Origin: Mucilaginibacter yixingensis
Lineage (GTDB): Bacteria; Bacteroidota; Bacteroidia; Sphingobacteriales; Sphingobacteriaceae
NCBI RefSeq assembly: GCF_041080815.1
Contig: NZ_CP160205.1
Location: 3,100,001 to 3,164,000, forward strand
Direction of reading: 5' to 3'
Length of the DNA: 64,000 nucleotides
Part shown: in pieces, positions 42,718 to 52,233 of the stretch
Layout of the letters: the number at the start of each line of letters is the position of its first letter
Numbering within the stretch: position 1 is the first letter of the stretch
Made by a program: the position numbers and the translations under genes
Notes under the pieces: model-generated
Told to the model about the DNA's origin: nothing
Database searches by the model: none
What the model saw: only the letters and a program-made list of their open reading frames with translations

Positions 42718-43674
42718 CTAAACCTTTTCAATACGTAACTGTGATTTCAAAATTTCGCTTTTTATATCAAATCTGCCAGCGTTTCTTGTGGCTTTCATTA
42801 AAACTGTAAGATTTTCTCTGAGTTGATTCTTCTTTGATGTACAAATAATAATTACCAATTCACGAAGAAAAATTTTAAAAACAGTAAGGGTAGATTTTTT
42901 TAAGTAGAATTTTGTGCTTATGATAGCATTTCTAACAGAATAATATCTTTTAAAACTGTTAACCTCCTCATAGTTTATACTTCTTCCTAAAAACATGAAA
43001 TTCTTTTCAGGGGGATGAGGATGATACATAATGCTCTTTAAAACAGTATATGTTTCAAATCCGGCTTGTTGTACCCTATATATAAACTCTATCTCATCGC
43101 CTCTAATAAACAACTCTGTTAAAGGCAAACCTATTTGACTAATAACTTCTTTGTTTATAAATGTGGAATTAAAGAATTGAGGATTACCCTCTAATATCCA
43201 GTCTTCTGACACTTTTGAAAGTAAGCGATTATAGCTTGTATGTAGTTCTCCGGCAGCTCCTTTATACATGTTGCCTTTCCATCGATATGCAAAGGCAATT
43301 GTATCTTTATCACAAGTATCTAAAACAATAGAATTAAATACCTTAGCATCTGGTTTAACAGTAGTTGCCTCTATAAGATATTTTAACGCATGCTTATGCG
43401 GAGCACCATCATCGTCCATACTCCAAACCCAGTCGCACCCTAACTCACAAGCTATTTTCATAGCTGCATGTTGCCCCCCTCCACTTCCTAAATTAGCTTG
43501 AGTAAACGTATGTATATCTCTTTGTTCGTTAAGCCAATTAAGAGTATTATCGGTGCTTGAATTGTTAACAACAACGATCATGTCTGGCCTGACAGACTGT
43601 GACCGGATTGCTGTTATACATTCCATCAATTTATCAAGACGATTAAACGTTACAACAGTTGCCGCTATTTTCAT
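42718..43674 (-). CDS. Glycosyltransferase family 2, probable galactofuranosyltransferase
   Basis: This 318-residue GT-A enzyme begins KIAATVVTFNRLDKLMECIT and has nucleotide-binding VVVNNSSTDNTLNWLNEQ and a metal-binding motif in VWSMDDDGAPHKHALKYL. The pattern DDDGAP and the ALGSGGG-type NLGSGGGQHAAM resemble GlfT/RfbN-type enzymes. The gene overlaps glf (ATGA), so UDP-galactofuranose is the most likely donor. This specificity is inferred from context. Confidence 0.85.
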   Translation of the reverse strand: MKIAATVVTFNRLDKLMECITAIRSQSVRPDMIVVVNNSSTDNTLNWLNEQRDIHTFTQANLGSGGGQHAAMKIACELGCDWVWSMDDDGAPHKHALKYLIEATTVKPDAKVFNSIVLDTCDKDTIAFAYRWKGNMYKGAAGELHTSYNRLLSKVSEDWILEGNPQFFNSTFINKEVISQIGLPLTELFIRGDEIEFIYRVQQAGFETYTVLKSIMYHPHPPEKNFMFLGRSINYEEVNSFKRYYSVRNAIISTKFYLKKSTLTVFKIFLRELVIIICTSKKNQLRENLTVLMKATRNAGRFDIKSEILKSQLRIEKV

Positions 43675-44774
43675 GCTTTAATTTTCTTATCAAAAATCAT
43701 CAAAGCTCGGGCTACTACTTGATCCATGTTATAATATTTGTAATCAGCCAGACGACCGCAAAATATCACCGATTCTAATTTATCCGCCTCATCTCTATAT
43801 TTCTCAAAAAGGCGCTGGTTATCTTCTCTAGGAATTGGATAATATTTTTCAGAGGAATCTGTAGCTAACTCAGAAAACTCCCGTGTTATAGTAGTCATAT
43901 TACTTTGCTGACCTGTAGCGTGCTTCCACTCTACAATCCGTGTAAAATCATAATCATTCGGGTAATTTATCTGTTGAACAGGCTGTACGAAAGTTTTTTC
44001 TAAAGTCTCATGCTCAAATCTTAATGTTCTATACGGAAGCTTCCCAAATTTATAATCAAAAAAACTATCAATTGCTCCCGTATAAATCATTGTTTTATAC
44101 GGTATCTCATTGATTATGTTCTTATAATCCGTGTTCAATAAAATTGAAATATTCGGATTATTCAATATATTGTTAAACATTGCTGTGTAGCCATGTTTTG
44201 GCATACATTGATACTTATCGGTAAAATATCTATTATCTCTATTTACACGCGTAGGAATACGTGCCGTAACAGACGCAGCTAAATCCTTGGGATGAATTTC
44301 CCATTGTTTTAAAGTATAGTTTTTGAAGAACTTATTATATAGATCTTCACCAACCTGACTTAAAACAGATTCTTCAGAATTTTGTGGAACTTTAATGTCC
44401 AATTTGACACTGTCAAAATAGGCCTGAACCTCTTTAGGAGAGGTCAAATTCATCCCATATAACTCATTTATAGTGTCCATATTTATCGGTATTGGCAATA
44501 AAGAACCATCAACATATGTTTTTACAATATGATAATGATAACGCCACTCAGTAAACTGGGATAAATAGTCAAACACTTTTTTTTCGTTGGTATGAAACCA
44601 ATGAGGGCCGTATTTATGAACTAATATTCCATATTCATTATAATAATCATAAGCGTTTCCACCAATGTGATTCCTTTTATCAACTATAATTACTTTTTTA
44701 TTTAATTCATTGGCTATGCGTTCTGCAAGAACAGCTCCGGAAAACCCAGCACCTACTATAAGATAATCGAACAT
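43671..44774 (-). CDS. glf: UDP-galactopyranose mutase
   Basis: This 367-residue flavoprotein has the FAD motif DYLIVGAGFSGAVLAERIAN, then DKRNHIGGNAYDYYNEYGIL and HKYGPHWFHTNEKKVFDYLS, and in the second half RFEHETLEKTFVQPVQQINY and REDNQRLFEKYRDEA. It converts UDP-Galp to UDP-Galf, showing that the glycan contains galactofuranose. It is translationally coupled to a GT2 gene. Confidence 0.96.
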   Translation of the reverse strand: MFDYLIVGAGFSGAVLAERIANELNKKVIIVDKRNHIGGNAYDYYNEYGILVHKYGPHWFHTNEKKVFDYLSQFTEWRYHYHIVKTYVDGSLLPIPINMDTINELYGMNLTSPKEVQAYFDSVKLDIKVPQNSEESVLSQVGEDLYNKFFKNYTLKQWEIHPKDLAASVTARIPTRVNRDNRYFTDKYQCMPKHGYTAMFNNILNNPNISILLNTDYKNIINEIPYKTMIYTGAIDSFFDYKFGKLPYRTLRFEHETLEKTFVQPVQQINYPNDYDFTRIVEWKHATGQQSNMTTITREFSELATDSSEKYYPIPREDNQRLFEKYRDEADKLESVIFCGRLADYKYYNMDQVVARALMIFDKKIKA

Positions 44775-44837
44775 TACGAAATGTATAAACTCTACTATTT
44801 TTTGATACGAAAAGAAGTCAATTACTTGACCAAATAT

Positions 44838-45896
44838 TTACCGCATTATTTTCATATAAACGCTGCGCAAAACTAAGTTTACTATCATTAACAATCCTCC
44901 AACAAAAAGACCGATTAGAAAATATTTAAATTTACTTGGCTTATTTTTTTCTAACGGTAAAATTGGCTTGTCTATAATTTGTATTAATGGAGTTTCTTTT
45001 CTTAATAATACCTTTGAAACCTCCAGATTTTTTACTAGCTCTGATAATATAGCTTGATTTGCTTGCACGTCAACCTGTTTGTGTTGGGCTGTCGTCCGCA
45101 GTATCTGAAACATGGGGTTAGCATTTGGGTTTTGGTCTGTTGATGACGCTACTCCGTTTATTGCCAGGTTTAATTCATGTCTTACAGAATCCGTTTGATG
45201 TTGTAAAATATTGACGTTTTGATTTGCCTTTTTGGTTTTAGTATCGATATAAAAAGCACTAACTATATTGACTAAAGTCTCTGTAAAATATTTGGAAAAT
45301 AACTCATTTTTAGAAACTACGGCAACAACTATAATACTTGATTTTTTTTCTACTTTATTGACCGTCAGGTTTTTCTTAATAATATCATCTTGAAAAGTGT
45401 ATAGTAAACTATCTTGCTTTAAGCTAAATGTGTTTCTATCTGCATTAACAGGAAATCGGATATCTTTTAATTCTGGCTTATTTTTCCATTTATCACGTAA
45501 ATCATTAAAATCAATATACAGATCAGCCAAAGTTTCTTTTTTCCCCCTCAGATCAACAGCTGTTAACAGTGACTTCTCCAGCATGTTTCTAGACTTCATG
45601 AGTATTAACAAATTATCTCCAGAAAATGCACCGCCTCCGTTTGCACCGCCTAAATCAATACCAAACTGGCTAGCCAAACCAGCGGCCGCTCCAAACCCAT
45701 CCATGCTAGCTTTTTCATCAGCTAGCGCAAAAGTCAGTTGAGCAGAATAGGTTGGTTTTTGTATAAAAGCTATCGCTAAAACCAACAATCCCCCTATTAC
45801 ACTACCTAACGCAATATTCTTCCACTTTGAAAACAGAAACCGATTGAACGATTTCGTTTTTAACACAATATCTTTTAATGTTAGCTCATCGCTCAT
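44838..45896 (-). CDS. Chain-length determinant / Wzz-like polysaccharide co-polymerase
   Basis: This 352-residue protein has two membrane helices flanking a periplasmic, coiled-coil-rich domain: N-terminal IALGSVIGGLLVLAIAFIQ and C-terminal FKYFLIGLFVGGLLMIVNLV, preceded by the proline-rich PLIQIIDKPILPLEKNKPSK. This is the Wzz architecture without the fused tyrosine kinase of Wzc. No separate BY-kinase gene appears in the window. It probably controls polymer length and engages the Wza-like protein encoded directly upstream. Confidence 0.92.
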   Translation of the reverse strand: MSDELTLKDIVLKTKSFNRFLFSKWKNIALGSVIGGLLVLAIAFIQKPTYSAQLTFALADEKASMDGFGAAAGLASQFGIDLGGANGGGAFSGDNLLILMKSRNMLEKSLLTAVDLRGKKETLADLYIDFNDLRDKWKNKPELKDIRFPVNADRNTFSLKQDSLLYTFQDDIIKKNLTVNKVEKKSSIIVVAVVSKNELFSKYFTETLVNIVSAFYIDTKTKKANQNVNILQHQTDSVRHELNLAINGVASSTDQNPNANPMFQILRTTAQHKQVDVQANQAILSELVKNLEVSKVLLRKETPLIQIIDKPILPLEKNKPSKFKYFLIGLFVGGLLMIVNLVLRSVYMKIMR

Positions 45897-45938
45897 ATCT
45901 GAAACCTATTCTTCTCAAAAACGCTTTAGTTAAATTTC

Positions 45939-48434
45939 TTATTTGTGCAGACTTAGTATTCCAAGTATAATAGCGCCTAATGATGCCAATCCAGTGGTTA
46001 AACCAACAATCTCAGTAGTGCCTAAACCTTTTCTTTCTGGTTTAACCGGCACAAATATTTCACTTCCTGGCCGAACACCGGGATGGCTATTAAAAAACAA
46101 AAACTTATGAGTTGCCTTTACGGTACCATTAGGATAAACCACGTAAGCGCCCCGCCTTAACGCTTTGGGCGAGTAGCCACCAGCATTTGACACATAAGAT
46201 GAAAACGATTTACTTTTTTCAAACACCACAGCGCTTGGATATAAAACCTCACCATTTACACGTACAATCTGTTGTTGCTTAGGTACGCGGATAATATCGC
46301 CATCTTCTAATAACAAGTCATTATTTGAACCTGGCGATTTCAATATCTTCTTAAGATCAATGCCAACATAGTCATTACGCATTTGAGCAGTTGCGGCATT
46401 TACAGCAGTGTTTTTAACACTGTCTTTATATCCGCGCTGCAATCTGCCTAAGCGTTCCATGCGTTCTTTTTCAATGCCAGTAGTATCAACTTTATTCTTA
46501 TCTATACCCAGTATAGCTATATTATCACGTTTTAACGTTCCACCATCTACATCTGCTGATGCAGTTAGGCCCCCTGCTCTTTGAATAATATCAGATATTT
46601 TTTCATTCTTCTTTTGGATGGTATAGCTTCCTGGGTAAAGTACCTCGCCTTCTACTTTAACCGTCTTCTGAGCCTCATAACCCGGCAGTGTATATATAGA
46701 CACAATGTCATAAGGCTTTAGAATGAACTTCGCGTCATTTGATTTCAGCTCACGATCAACATTGACATTAAAAACAGTAGCCACTGCGCTATTCTTTGAT
46801 AGTGGGTCACTGTTGTTTATTCTTCTGGCTACTTCAATCCTTTTCGCACTTGCACCCTCGGTAAAACCGCCCGCTTTAAAAATCAGATCCTGAACACTCA
46901 TGTTTTCGGCAAAGGCAAATTGCCCGGGGCTACGTACCTCGCCCTTTATGCTTACTGTATATTTATCGCGCAAATCAAAGATTGAAGATATTTCTACCAT
47001 ATCTTCACGTTGTAAAGTGATGTCTGGCGTTGTATTATTAACTACACCCAGCACATCAAATGAAAGTTGCTCGTAGGTATTATCAGGCTTTAATCTTGTA
47101 ATGATACCTCTGCCGGTAAAAGCATCCTCCTTTAATCCCGCAGCATTCTTGATTAGCTGAGACAGAGTTAACCCTTTATGAAGTTCATATTCACCTGGTC
47201 TAAAAACAGCGCCTTTAATTACAACACGATTTTCATAGCGGTCTAAGATGCGCTCTACTACATATTTATCACCACGCAGTGGAAGGTAATTTTTATAATC
47301 ACTTTCAAAAATATCGCCAATATGCAGCTGCTGGTCAATAATTTGCGTTACCTTAATACGACCGGTATAAGCCTGATCTGTAAAACCACCACTAAAACGG
47401 ATCACATCGTTTATAGTCTCGCCTGGCAATACCTCAAACAAAGCCGGATTTTTCACCTCTCCCAGCAATGCCACACGCACTTTATAGGTAGGCACTCGAA
47501 TGATATCCTGATCTTGTAAACTGATATTGTCTTTCTGATCGCCTTTTAATAAAAAGTCATATACATCTAAACGACGTATAATTCTGTTGTTACGAATGAT
47601 TTCAATTTGCCTAAAAGATCCGTTTGCGTTTGGCCCTCCGGCCGCTGTTAAGGCTACAAAAGCTGTGGCTAACGATGGTAAAGTATAAGTACCTGGTTGA
47701 GTTACCTCACCATTGATGATGACCTTTATACTACGAATGTCACCAAGGGTTACCTTTACATTGGTGCCGCGACCAATAGCATAGTTATTTGCTGCAAGCT
47801 TACTGTTAATGGCAGCAGTAGCCTGTTCAACGGTCTTTCCTGCCACATTCAGAATGCCAACACCCGGAATGTTTATGTTTCCTTCTGGCGATATGGCCAG
47901 CTTCCAATTGGCTAATGAGTTGCCATAAACGCTAATATTAAGCTGATCATCAGGCCCTAAAATATAGTTAAGAGGGGTAGCTAAACGTAAATTGGGCTGA
48001 AATGTAATGTGTGTGTTATTAAACAGATCGGCACCGAATACGCGAGGCGTTATACTATTAAAAAGATCTTTTTTTTCTCTCTTTCCCGAGTCGACTTCTG
48101 GCTTATAATTTAATTGTCTTGAATATGATATTAGACTATCTCTTCCATTTACAGAAGTAGTATTTCCAGAACCACGTAACACACTAATACGCTGACGTAG
48201 CTTATCTGCCTGAGATGCAGACAGACCTTGTGCTTGCGCACGGGCTACAACTTGATCATCAGAAAGACCTTGAGCCTGCGCCTGTTGCAACAATTGCATA
48301 AGCTTATCATCAGATACCTCATCAACATTTACATTTGATATATTTTGAGAAGTAGATTGCGCAACTGATAATTTAGAAGCAACTAAAAAAGAAAATGTTA
48401 TTAAAAAGGCGAGAATGTACTTTAATCGAATCAT
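45939..48434 (-). CDS. Polysaccharide export protein with multiple SLBB domains (Wza-like)
   Basis: This 831-residue protein has a signal peptide (ending KLSVAQ, about residue 26), an Ala/Gln-rich helical region with two copies of QAQGLS, a Poly_export domain (ILGPDDQLNISVYGNSLANW, then LAISPEGNINIPGVGILNV) and about six SLBB/soluble ligand-binding blocks (IKVIINGEVTQPGTYTLPSL, VSIKGEVRSPGQFAFAENMS, VRVNGEVLYPSAVVFEKSK). It ends with a hydrophobic segment (VGLTTGLASLGAIILGILSL). No lipobox is evident, unlike E. coli Wza, and it is longer. It likely forms the outer-membrane export channel of the EPS. Confidence 0.94.
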   Translation of the reverse strand: MIRLKYILAFLITFSFLVASKLSVAQSTSQNISNVNVDEVSDDKLMQLLQQAQAQGLSDDQVVARAQAQGLSASQADKLRQRISVLRGSGNTTSVNGRDSLISYSRQLNYKPEVDSGKREKKDLFNSITPRVFGADLFNNTHITFQPNLRLATPLNYILGPDDQLNISVYGNSLANWKLAISPEGNINIPGVGILNVAGKTVEQATAAINSKLAANNYAIGRGTNVKVTLGDIRSIKVIINGEVTQPGTYTLPSLATAFVALTAAGGPNANGSFRQIEIIRNNRIIRRLDVYDFLLKGDQKDNISLQDQDIIRVPTYKVRVALLGEVKNPALFEVLPGETINDVIRFSGGFTDQAYTGRIKVTQIIDQQLHIGDIFESDYKNYLPLRGDKYVVERILDRYENRVVIKGAVFRPGEYELHKGLTLSQLIKNAAGLKEDAFTGRGIITRLKPDNTYEQLSFDVLGVVNNTTPDITLQREDMVEISSIFDLRDKYTVSIKGEVRSPGQFAFAENMSVQDLIFKAGGFTEGASAKRIEVARRINNSDPLSKNSAVATVFNVNVDRELKSNDAKFILKPYDIVSIYTLPGYEAQKTVKVEGEVLYPGSYTIQKKNEKISDIIQRAGGLTASADVDGGTLKRDNIAILGIDKNKVDTTGIEKERMERLGRLQRGYKDSVKNTAVNAATAQMRNDYVGIDLKKILKSPGSNNDLLLEDGDIIRVPKQQQIVRVNGEVLYPSAVVFEKSKSFSSYVSNAGGYSPKALRRGAYVVYPNGTVKATHKFLFFNSHPGVRPGSEIFVPVKPERKGLGTTEIVGLTTGLASLGAIILGILSLHK

Positions 48435-48529
48435 ATGAGGCGGGACACACTGGTAGATTATGGAGCTATAACTCTTTTTTTGTGATATGGTTTTGCGTTT
48501 TTTTTAACATCTGTTTTTACATCTTTCAC

Positions 48530-48548
48530 AACACATAGACTATGTGTT
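48530..48548. promoter_or_regulatory. Near-perfect palindrome in wza leader
   Basis: AACACATAG-A-CTATGTGTT is a 9-bp inverted repeat about a single centre base. It lies between the candidate promoter and the ATG of the Wza-like gene, so it may be an operator or a leader hairpin. Confidence 0.5.
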
Positions 48549-48570
48549 ATTTAAACGTAAAATCAGGCAG

Positions 48571-48578
48571 CAAAGATA
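48571..48578 (-). promoter_or_regulatory. Candidate promoter -7 element for the Wza-like gene
   Basis: Minus-strand TATCTTTG is an exact TAnnTTTG match; a TTAG (one mismatch to TTTG) lies 19 bases upstream at 48598-48601. It would produce a leader of about 130 bases before the Wza-like gene. This splits the EPS locus into at least two transcription units. Confidence 0.5.
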
Positions 48579-48629
48579 TGATTATTTTAAATTCTATCTA
48601 ACTACGTTATCTCTTTCATATAAATATTC

Positions 48630-49562
48630 TCAAACGTTATATATCTGATAAATTCCCGTTACAGATCGAGAAACGCTATTACCTACCAACAATGTTACAA
48701 TTCTACGTTCAAGCATTAACTGCTCGGCCGCGCCTACTAACTCATCAACGTCAACTATTATTGGATTTCTACTCATCATATCTGCCAATAATAATTTGGT
48801 AGGATCTTGTTGCTTTAAAAGCGCCCGGCGTAAATCGCCATCGGTAATTACACCCTGCACATGATCTTCATGACCCACTATTACCATACCTATACGCCCT
48901 TCAGACATCCGCAATAACAGCTCTGTAAATGAGGCGTCTTCGTTAATAAACGGCAGATTGTCTGTACGCATTTTATCTTTTACCTTAACCAGCAATTTCC
49001 GACCCAACGTGCCGCCCGGGTGAAAACGGGCAAAATCCTCAGACTGAAAATTCCGGGCTTCCATCAGCGCCACCGCAACAGCATCGCCCATTACCAATGT
49101 GGCTGTTGTTGACGATGTAGGTGCAAGTTTTAGCGGGCAGGCTTCATGTAAAACAGATACGTTAAGATGATATTGACTATTTTTTGCCAAAGTTGATGAC
49201 GGATTACCCGTTAATGCGACGATGATATTCTGGTTCCATTTTAGGAAAGGGATAATCTGCAACACTTCGTCAGTTTCGCCCGAATAGGAAATAAGTAAAA
49301 TGGGCTGCCCTTTGCCTACCATCCCCAAATCGCCGTGGAAAGCCTCGCCGGGATGCAAAAAAAATGCAGGAGTGCCGGTGCTACTCAAGGTAGCGGCAAT
49401 CTTTTTACCAATAATGCCTGATTTACCCACTCCGGCCACAATAACAGAACCCGCAGTTAAGATAGCATCTACAGCTCGGGTAAAATCATCATCAATCAGA
49501 CCAGCTACATGTTGTAACGATTGGATTTCGGTATTAAAAACCCTTTGGGCAATATCTTTCAT
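48630..49562 (-). CDS. kdsD: D-arabinose-5-phosphate isomerase (KdsD/KpsF)
   Basis: This 310-residue enzyme has an N-terminal SIS domain (VGKSGIIGKKIAATLSSTGT, LHPGEAFHGDLGMV, ISYSGETDEVLQIIPFLK) and two C-terminal CBS domains (FARFHPGGTLGRKLLVKVKD begins the linker; DGDLRRALLK). It interconverts ribulose-5-phosphate and arabinose-5-phosphate, the precursor of Kdo. It lies next to kdsA. KdsC (phosphatase) and KdsB (CMP-Kdo synthetase) are not in the window. Confidence 0.95.
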   Translation of the reverse strand: MKDIAQRVFNTEIQSLQHVAGLIDDDFTRAVDAILTAGSVIVAGVGKSGIIGKKIAATLSSTGTPAFFLHPGEAFHGDLGMVGKGQPILLISYSGETDEVLQIIPFLKWNQNIIVALTGNPSSTLAKNSQYHLNVSVLHEACPLKLAPTSSTTATLVMGDAVAVALMEARNFQSEDFARFHPGGTLGRKLLVKVKDKMRTDNLPFINEDASFTELLLRMSEGRIGMVIVGHEDHVQGVITDGDLRRALLKQQDPTKLLLADMMSRNPIIVDVDELVGAAEQLMLERRIVTLLVGNSVSRSVTGIYQIYNV

Positions 49563-49617
49563 CGGTTAGAGGTCAATACGTGCAACAAACGTGTATCGCT
49601 ACACCATAGTATAATTT

Positions 49618-50394
49618 TTATCCGATAAGTGATTGCATAACGGTTTCCAGATCCTGTAATTTGAGTTGATTTGGCCCATCGCTTAAAGCATTATCAGGAT
49701 CGGGATGCACTTCCATAAAATAACCGTTTGCGCCGAAAGCCTTGGCGGCCAGGGCCATCATAGGTACAAAGGTGCGGTCGCCGCCGGTTTTGCCGCCGGC
49801 TCCACCCGGACGCTGTACCGAATGGGTGCAATCCATACAAACCGGATAACCCAAGGCTTTCATATCATAAATATTTCTAAAATCTACGGCCAGGTTATTA
49901 TAGCCATACATATTTCCACGCTCGGTCAAGATCACCTGGTTATTGCCGGCCTCTATCACTTTTTGCGCCGGATAGAACATATCCTGCCCGGAAAGAAACT
50001 GTGCTTTTTTTACGTTCACAATTTTACCGGTTTGCGCAGCTGCTACTAGTAAATCTGTTTGGCGGCATAAAAAAGCAGGTATCTGCAGTATATCAGCCAC
50101 CTCTCCTACCGGTGCGGCCTGGTAGCTCTCATGAATATCGGTAGTTACAGGCAACCCGAATTTCTCTTTTACGTTCTGCAACATCTCAAGTCCTTTTTCC
50201 AGACCCGGACCACGATAAGAATGGATTGATGTACGGTTAGCTTTATCAAATGATGATTTAAACACCACCGGCACATTAAATTTTTGCCCGGCCTGAGCCA
50301 CTTTTTCGGCTACAGTATAAAGAAGGTCCTGGTTTTCCATTACACAAGGCCCCAGTATAAAGAACGGCTTTTGCCGCATTTGGTCAAATAACAT
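49618..50394 (-). CDS. kdsA: 3-deoxy-8-phosphooctulonate synthase
   Basis: This 258-residue TIM-barrel enzyme has FILGPCVMENQDLLYTVAEK, the active-site KSSFDKANRTSIHSYRGPG, VTDIHESYQAAPVGEVADIL, and GGDRTFVPMMALAAKAFGA. It condenses arabinose-5-phosphate with phosphoenolpyruvate to Kdo-8-phosphate. Together with the A5P isomerase gene downstream it supports Kdo supply, for LPS core or as a capsule linker. Confidence 0.96.
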   Translation of the reverse strand: MLFDQMRQKPFFILGPCVMENQDLLYTVAEKVAQAGQKFNVPVVFKSSFDKANRTSIHSYRGPGLEKGLEMLQNVKEKFGLPVTTDIHESYQAAPVGEVADILQIPAFLCRQTDLLVAAAQTGKIVNVKKAQFLSGQDMFYPAQKVIEAGNNQVILTERGNMYGYNNLAVDFRNIYDMKALGYPVCMDCTHSVQRPGGAGGKTGGDRTFVPMMALAAKAFGANGYFMEVHPDPDNALSDGPNQLKLQDLETVMQSLIG

Positions 50395-50453
50395 AGGTTA
50401 AAATTAATTAAGCTGCAAAGTTAAGGAAGATGATAACAATTTTAAGCCTTTGC

Positions 50454-51368
50454 CTAAATGAAATCAGTTAGCTGAAGTTGAATCCCCGATAACTCTCGTA
50501 GGTAGGCCTGTGTGCCGGCTATTGAGTAAAATTTATCGTTAATGCCAATTCTTTTTACCCGGGGCATTTTAAGTATACTTCCCCGTCCATATAGATCATT
50601 TAAATACTCCAATATTACCGAACCGAAGCCACCCATTAACTGGTGCTCTTCAATGGTAATCAGCTTATCATACTTTTGAAAGATGCTGAGCAATTGATTT
50701 TCATCTACTGGCTTTATAAAAGGAAAACTATAGACCGACGCATTGAGCTGATTGGTTTGCACAAAATCAGCGGCATATTTTAACACTCCACCGGTAGATA
50801 GCACGGCTATTTTTCCACCTTTAACCACATTGAGCACTTGACCTTTCTCGATATTGGAGATAGAGCCTTTTTCGTGTACCAGAGGCTCGCCTGCTTTACC
50901 CAAACGCAAATAGACGGGGCCATTATACCGGGCGCTAAATGCGGTAATTTGTCGGGTTTCTTCCGGATCGCCGGGGGTGCATATTGTTAAATTAGGGATG
51001 GTTCTAAGCATACCATATTCTTCAGTAGCATGGTGCGACGCACCTAAGGCGGCGTAAGAGTACCCCCCACCAACAGCCACAATTTTCACATTGAGGTTGT
51101 GATAGCAGATATCATACCTGATCTGTTCCATACACCTCAACGTCGGAAAATTACCTATAGAATAAATGTATACACAGTAGCCTTCCATTGCCAGGCCTGC
51201 AGCCATACCGGCCATATTCTGCTCGGCAATACCAACATTCAGGTATTGGTTGGGAAAACGTTCGGCAAAAGGCTCTACTACGCTAAAACCCAAATCGCCC
51301 ACCAGTAAAAAAATACGATCATTCTGTTCAGCCTCAGCCATCAACTGGTTTATAAAAGCGGTGCGCAT
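50454..51368 (-). CDS. Transketolase, C-terminal half (split enzyme)
   Basis: This 304-residue protein contains the pyrimidine-binding and C-terminal domains: LVGDLGFSVVEPFAERFPNQ, YLNVGIAEQNMAGMAAGLAM with the catalytic Glu of AEQN, ATEEYGMLRTIPNLTICTPG and EEHQLMGGFGSVILEYLND. It pairs with the N-terminal half encoded at 51377-52183. Split transketolases in sugar-nucleotide loci are not the pentose phosphate enzyme but usually act in special sugar pathways. Here the neighbours are CDP-glucose 4,6-dehydratase and an SDR. Confidence 0.93.
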   Translation of the reverse strand: MRTAFINQLMAEAEQNDRIFLLVGDLGFSVVEPFAERFPNQYLNVGIAEQNMAGMAAGLAMEGYCVYIYSIGNFPTLRCMEQIRYDICYHNLNVKIVAVGGGYSYAALGASHHATEEYGMLRTIPNLTICTPGDPEETRQITAFSARYNGPVYLRLGKAGEPLVHEKGSISNIEKGQVLNVVKGGKIAVLSTGGVLKYAADFVQTNQLNASVYSFPFIKPVDENQLLSIFQKYDKLITIEEHQLMGGFGSVILEYLNDLYGRGSILKMPRVKRIGINDKFYSIAGTQAYLRELSGIQLQLTDFI

Positions 51369-51376
51369 ATATCGTA

Positions 51377-52183
51377 TTAATTATTTTTTAATTGTTCAAG
51401 CGCCTGGGCGTAAAGTTCTTTATTGGGCGAACGATAATGCCATAACAGTTTGTTCTCCATAAAATCAACTCCCTTACCTTTTACTGTATGGGCAATAATT
51501 ACTTGTGGTGTGCTGGTAGAAGCGGCATTTATTTTATGGAACAGATTGCTTAAGGCAAGGTAATCATGCCCGTCAACCTCGTGTGTCTGCCACCTGAAGG
51601 CCTTAAACTTGTCAACAAGCGGCTCCAAGTCTATCACATCTTTAACATTGCCCAGGCTTTGTATTTTATTATAATCAACAATAAGCACCAGGTTGCCCAA
51701 GTTGTGCTGCGGTGCTAACATAATAGGCTCCCAGTTAGAACCTTCATTCAATTCACCATCGCTTACCAGGCAATAGGTCTTAAATTTTTTTTGTTGCAGT
51801 TTAGCAGCATAAGCTACCCCGCAAGCTATTGGCAAAATATGTCCTAAACTCCCTGAAGATGCTTCCACCCCGGGTATAAAATGACTGACATGTGAAATAA
51901 AGCGGCTGCCATTCTGCGCGTAACCATCCAATTCATTCACATCGAAAAAACCTTTTATGCCAAGCGCTGCATATAAACCAGCGCAGGAATGTCCTTTAGA
52001 AAGAAAAAACCGATCTCGCGTGGGCTTCTTATAATCGGCTGGATCAACATGAAGTATCTCGTTGTATAATACCGCCAAGATATCTGCCATAGAATAAGCC
52101 CCGCCAATGTGCGAAGCATCGGCCTGGTGCACCATCTTTAGTACCCTGATGCGTATCTCGCGGGCAAACTCTTTACTGTTCAT
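51377..52183 (-). CDS. Transketolase, N-terminal half (split enzyme)
   Basis: This 268-residue protein has the TPP diphosphate-binding domain: ADASHIGGAYSMADILAVLY, FFLSKGHSCAGLYAALGIKG, and CLVSDGELNEGSNWEPIMLA with the GDG-like SDGELNEG and NLVLIVDYNKIQSLG. It forms a heterodimer or tetramer with the C-terminal half, whose gene starts 8 bases downstream. The pair could transfer a two-carbon unit to a 4-keto sugar nucleotide. Confidence 0.93.
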   Translation of the reverse strand: MNSKEFAREIRIRVLKMVHQADASHIGGAYSMADILAVLYNEILHVDPADYKKPTRDRFFLSKGHSCAGLYAALGIKGFFDVNELDGYAQNGSRFISHVSHFIPGVEASSGSLGHILPIACGVAYAAKLQQKKFKTYCLVSDGELNEGSNWEPIMLAPQHNLGNLVLIVDYNKIQSLGNVKDVIDLEPLVDKFKAFRWQTHEVDGHDYLALSNLFHKINAASTSTPQVIIAHTVKGKGVDFMENKLLWHYRSPNKELYAQALEQLKNN

Positions 52184-52233
52184 CTATGGTTAAAATATTA
52201 TCCAACTTAGTTATATCGCCTTTCGGCCCTAAT

